DNA of 15,358 nucleotides from a bacterium (GTDB lineage: Bacteria > Chloroflexota > Limnocylindria > Limnocylindrales > Limnocylindraceae), in NCBI GenBank assembly GCA_009919365.1, contig RGBZ01000010.1:1-15358 (forward strand). Reading direction: 5' to 3'. The notes beneath the pieces were generated by a model. That model worked only from the letters and a program-made list of their open reading frames with translations, did not search any database and was not told the DNA's origin. A program made the translations under genes and the position numbers. Below are positions 13,989-15,358 of this stretch, piece by piece (positions within the stretch are counted from its first letter, which is position 1; each line of letters opens with the position of its first letter).

Positions 13989-15358
13989 CGCGCCGCCTCG
14001 CGCTCGGCGCGCGCCTGATCGGCGATGCGCTTCGCCTCATCGAGTCGGAGGCCAAAGACGCGGCTTGCTGCATCTTCGCCGACCGTCACGCCCCAGAGGC
14101 TATCGGCCACTTCAACCGTGCCACGGTTATGCGTAATCACAACAACTTGCGTGCGCTCACTGAGCTCACGAATCGCATCACCGAAGCGGGTAACGTTCGC
14201 CTCGTCGAGTGCGGCATCAACTTCGTCGAGCACTACGAATGGGAGTGGCCGAACCGCCAACATGCCGAGAAGGAGCGCGACGCCGGTAAGAGCGCGCTCT
14301 CCGCCCGATAGCAGGGAGAGTTGCTGGCGACGCTTGAGGGGTGGTCGCGCATCAATCTCCACCCCAGGCCGGCGCGATTCGCCATCATCAGCAAGGCGCA
14401 ACTGGGCATCTCCACCACCGAAGAGGAGCTGGAAGTTCGATGCAAAGGTTGTTTGCAGCGCAGCAAACTGCTCAGTGAACGTTGACTCCACGAGCCCATC
14501 CAGCTCTCGCATCAGCGTCGCGGCCTTCTCGATTGCGCCATCAAGGTCGCGTGTCTGAACTTCGAGCGATTCAAGTCGCGCGCGAAGCTCTTGGTGCTCC
14601 ATCACGATGCTGGCGCCACCAGCCTCGAGTGGACCGATCTTGCGGCGTAGTCGCTCGAGGGCACGTAGCTCCTCGGGGTCAGGGGCCACGAGTGTTGCTG
14701 CCGCGGTAGCGGCGTACTGGCCCTCCCAGTACGCAGCAAGGGCGGCCGCTTGCTGGCGCGCAAGTCCCTCACGCGCTGCGGTGTCTCCCTCCGCGGGCAG
14801 TTCGGCGTCATCGGCGGTTGCTGCCGCGCGAAGTGCAACTGGGATCCCGGCGGCCAAGCGAGCGTCTTGAGAGAGGCGACGACCGAAGGCGGCGAGGTCA
14901 CCACTCAACTCTTCGATGAAACGCTCGATTTCAAACTCAACCGCCTGCGCATCGCGCTCGAGTGGGCGAAGCGCCTCGTCAAGCTGCTGCTCACGGGCGC
15001 GGAGGCTACGCTTCGCCTCCTCATCAGTTGCGATCTCGCTCTCAATCTCTACCTGCAGGGCCGCCTTCGCCTGGACGTTCTCTTCACGCTGCGATGCCGC
15101 AGCTCGGGCTGCAGTCGCAAGACCAGACTGCTCGGCGAGCTGAGCGCGAAGATTCGCAACGCGCGTCTCCAGTGCACCACGCTCCTCTGCGGCCCGAGCG
15201 ATTCGGGCAGAGGCGCCAGCAACGGTGGCGTCGCCACGCGCACGCGTCAGCTCCCAAGTGCGCAGCGCTGCCCGATCCGCCTCAACGGCCGTTGCAAGGT
15301 CGGCGCGGCGGGCGATCAACTCCTCAACGCGGGTGCGCCACTGCGTCGTGGCGTCGGT
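13985..15358 (-). CDS. smc: Chromosome segregation protein SMC, C-terminal part
   Basis: 457 residues, open to the window edge. About the first 290 are charged, Ala/Glu/Arg/Leu-rich coiled coil, the returning arm after the hinge (hinge not visible). The ATPase head's C-terminal half follows: FQLLFGGGDAQLRL, signature LLSGGERALTG (fragment residue 349 on), Walker B FVVLDEVDAALDEAN, and the H-loop region VVITHNRGTVEVADSLWGVT. SMC dimers with ScpA/ScpB compact and separate the chromosome. It precedes ftsY in the common smc-ftsY order with a 4-nt TTGA overlap. The signature, D-loop and Walker B are intact. Confidence 0.95.
   Translation of the reverse strand, partial: TDATTQWRTRVEELIARRADLATAVEADRAALRTWELTRARGDATVAGASARIARAAEERGALETRVANLRAQLAEQSGLATAARAAASQREENVQAKAALQVEIESEIATDEEAKRSLRAREQQLDEALRPLERDAQAVEFEIERFIEELSGDLAAFGRRLSQDARLAAGIPVALRAAATADDAELPAEGDTAAREGLARQQAAALAAYWEGQYAATAAATLVAPDPEELRALERLRRKIGPLEAGGASIVMEHQELRARLESLEVQTRDLDGAIEKAATLMRELDGLVESTFTEQFAALQTTFASNFQLLFGGGDAQLRLADDGESRRPGVEIDARPPLKRRQQLSLLSGGERALTGVALLLGMLAVRPLPFVVLDEVDAALDEANVTRFGDAIRELSERTQVVVITHNRGTVEVADSLWGVTVGEDAASRVFGLRLDEAKRIADQARAEREAAR

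Noticed and set aside
1..15358. tRNA, rRNA, 4.5S RNA, CRISPR array, insertion sequence or prophage
   Set aside because: Looked for on both strands; no cloverleaf, array-like repeats, transposase motifs or terminal inverted repeats were recognised.

Overview
The window is a dense stretch of bacterial core (housekeeping) DNA, roughly 60% GC by eye. Nineteen of the twenty recognised genes lie on the minus strand. In transcription order (right to left) they are smc (3' part), ftsY, [a plus-strand MFS transporter], ffh, rpsP, khpA, rimM, trmD, rplS, rnhB, yraN, rpsB, tsf, pyrH, frr, uppS, cdsA, dxr, rseP and ispG (5' part). This joins the widespread smc-ftsY-ffh-rpsP-rimM-trmD-rplS block to the rpsB-tsf-pyrH-frr-uppS-cdsA-dxr-rseP-ispG block. 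Short-type EF-Ts (about 200 residues if whole), ispG placed after rseP, leaderless-looking promoters and frequent GTG/TTG starts fit a Chloroflexota-like or related high-GC lineage with a compact genome. That assignment is inference; no rRNA or other decisive marker is present.

Layout. 15358-13077: smc C-terminal half and ftsY. 11790-13100: a 12-TM-type MFS exporter on the opposite strand, overlapping the ftsY 3' end by 24 bp and divergent from ffh with a 22-bp gap. 11767-10334: ffh. 10214-7738: rpsP, khpA, rimM, trmD and rplS. 7741-6676: rnhB and yraN. 6519-1: rpsB to ispG, nearly all joined by 1-8 nt stop/start overlaps or very short gaps. Promoter-like sites stand before ffh, the MFS gene, rpsP, rplS and rpsB. 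The three ribosomal-protein leaders each carry a clear hairpin.

Functionally the genes cover chromosome condensation (SMC), co-translational membrane targeting (Ffh, FtsY), ribosome parts and maturation (S16, L19, S2, RimM, RRF, EF-Ts, TrmD), UMP phosphorylation, and membrane and isoprenoid synthesis (UppS, CdsA, DXR, IspG) with a site-2 protease.

The striking anomaly is that four normally essential, conserved genes (tsf, pyrH, rplS, trmD) each lack an internal block of about 17, 62, 50 and 65 conserved residues, while their flanks and all neighbouring genes look whole. Two losses are in frame. Two shift the frame and leave split ORFs joined by a GTGA stop/start overlap. Sequence loss during assembly (for example closed-up scaffold gaps) is the most economical explanation, but a biological one cannot be excluded without reads. 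Other points of interest are overlapping divergent leaderless promoters, a shared inverted-repeat plus extended -10 promoter layout, Ala/Glu tails on three ribosomal proteins, and unusual signature residues in CdsA, RNase HII and DXR.
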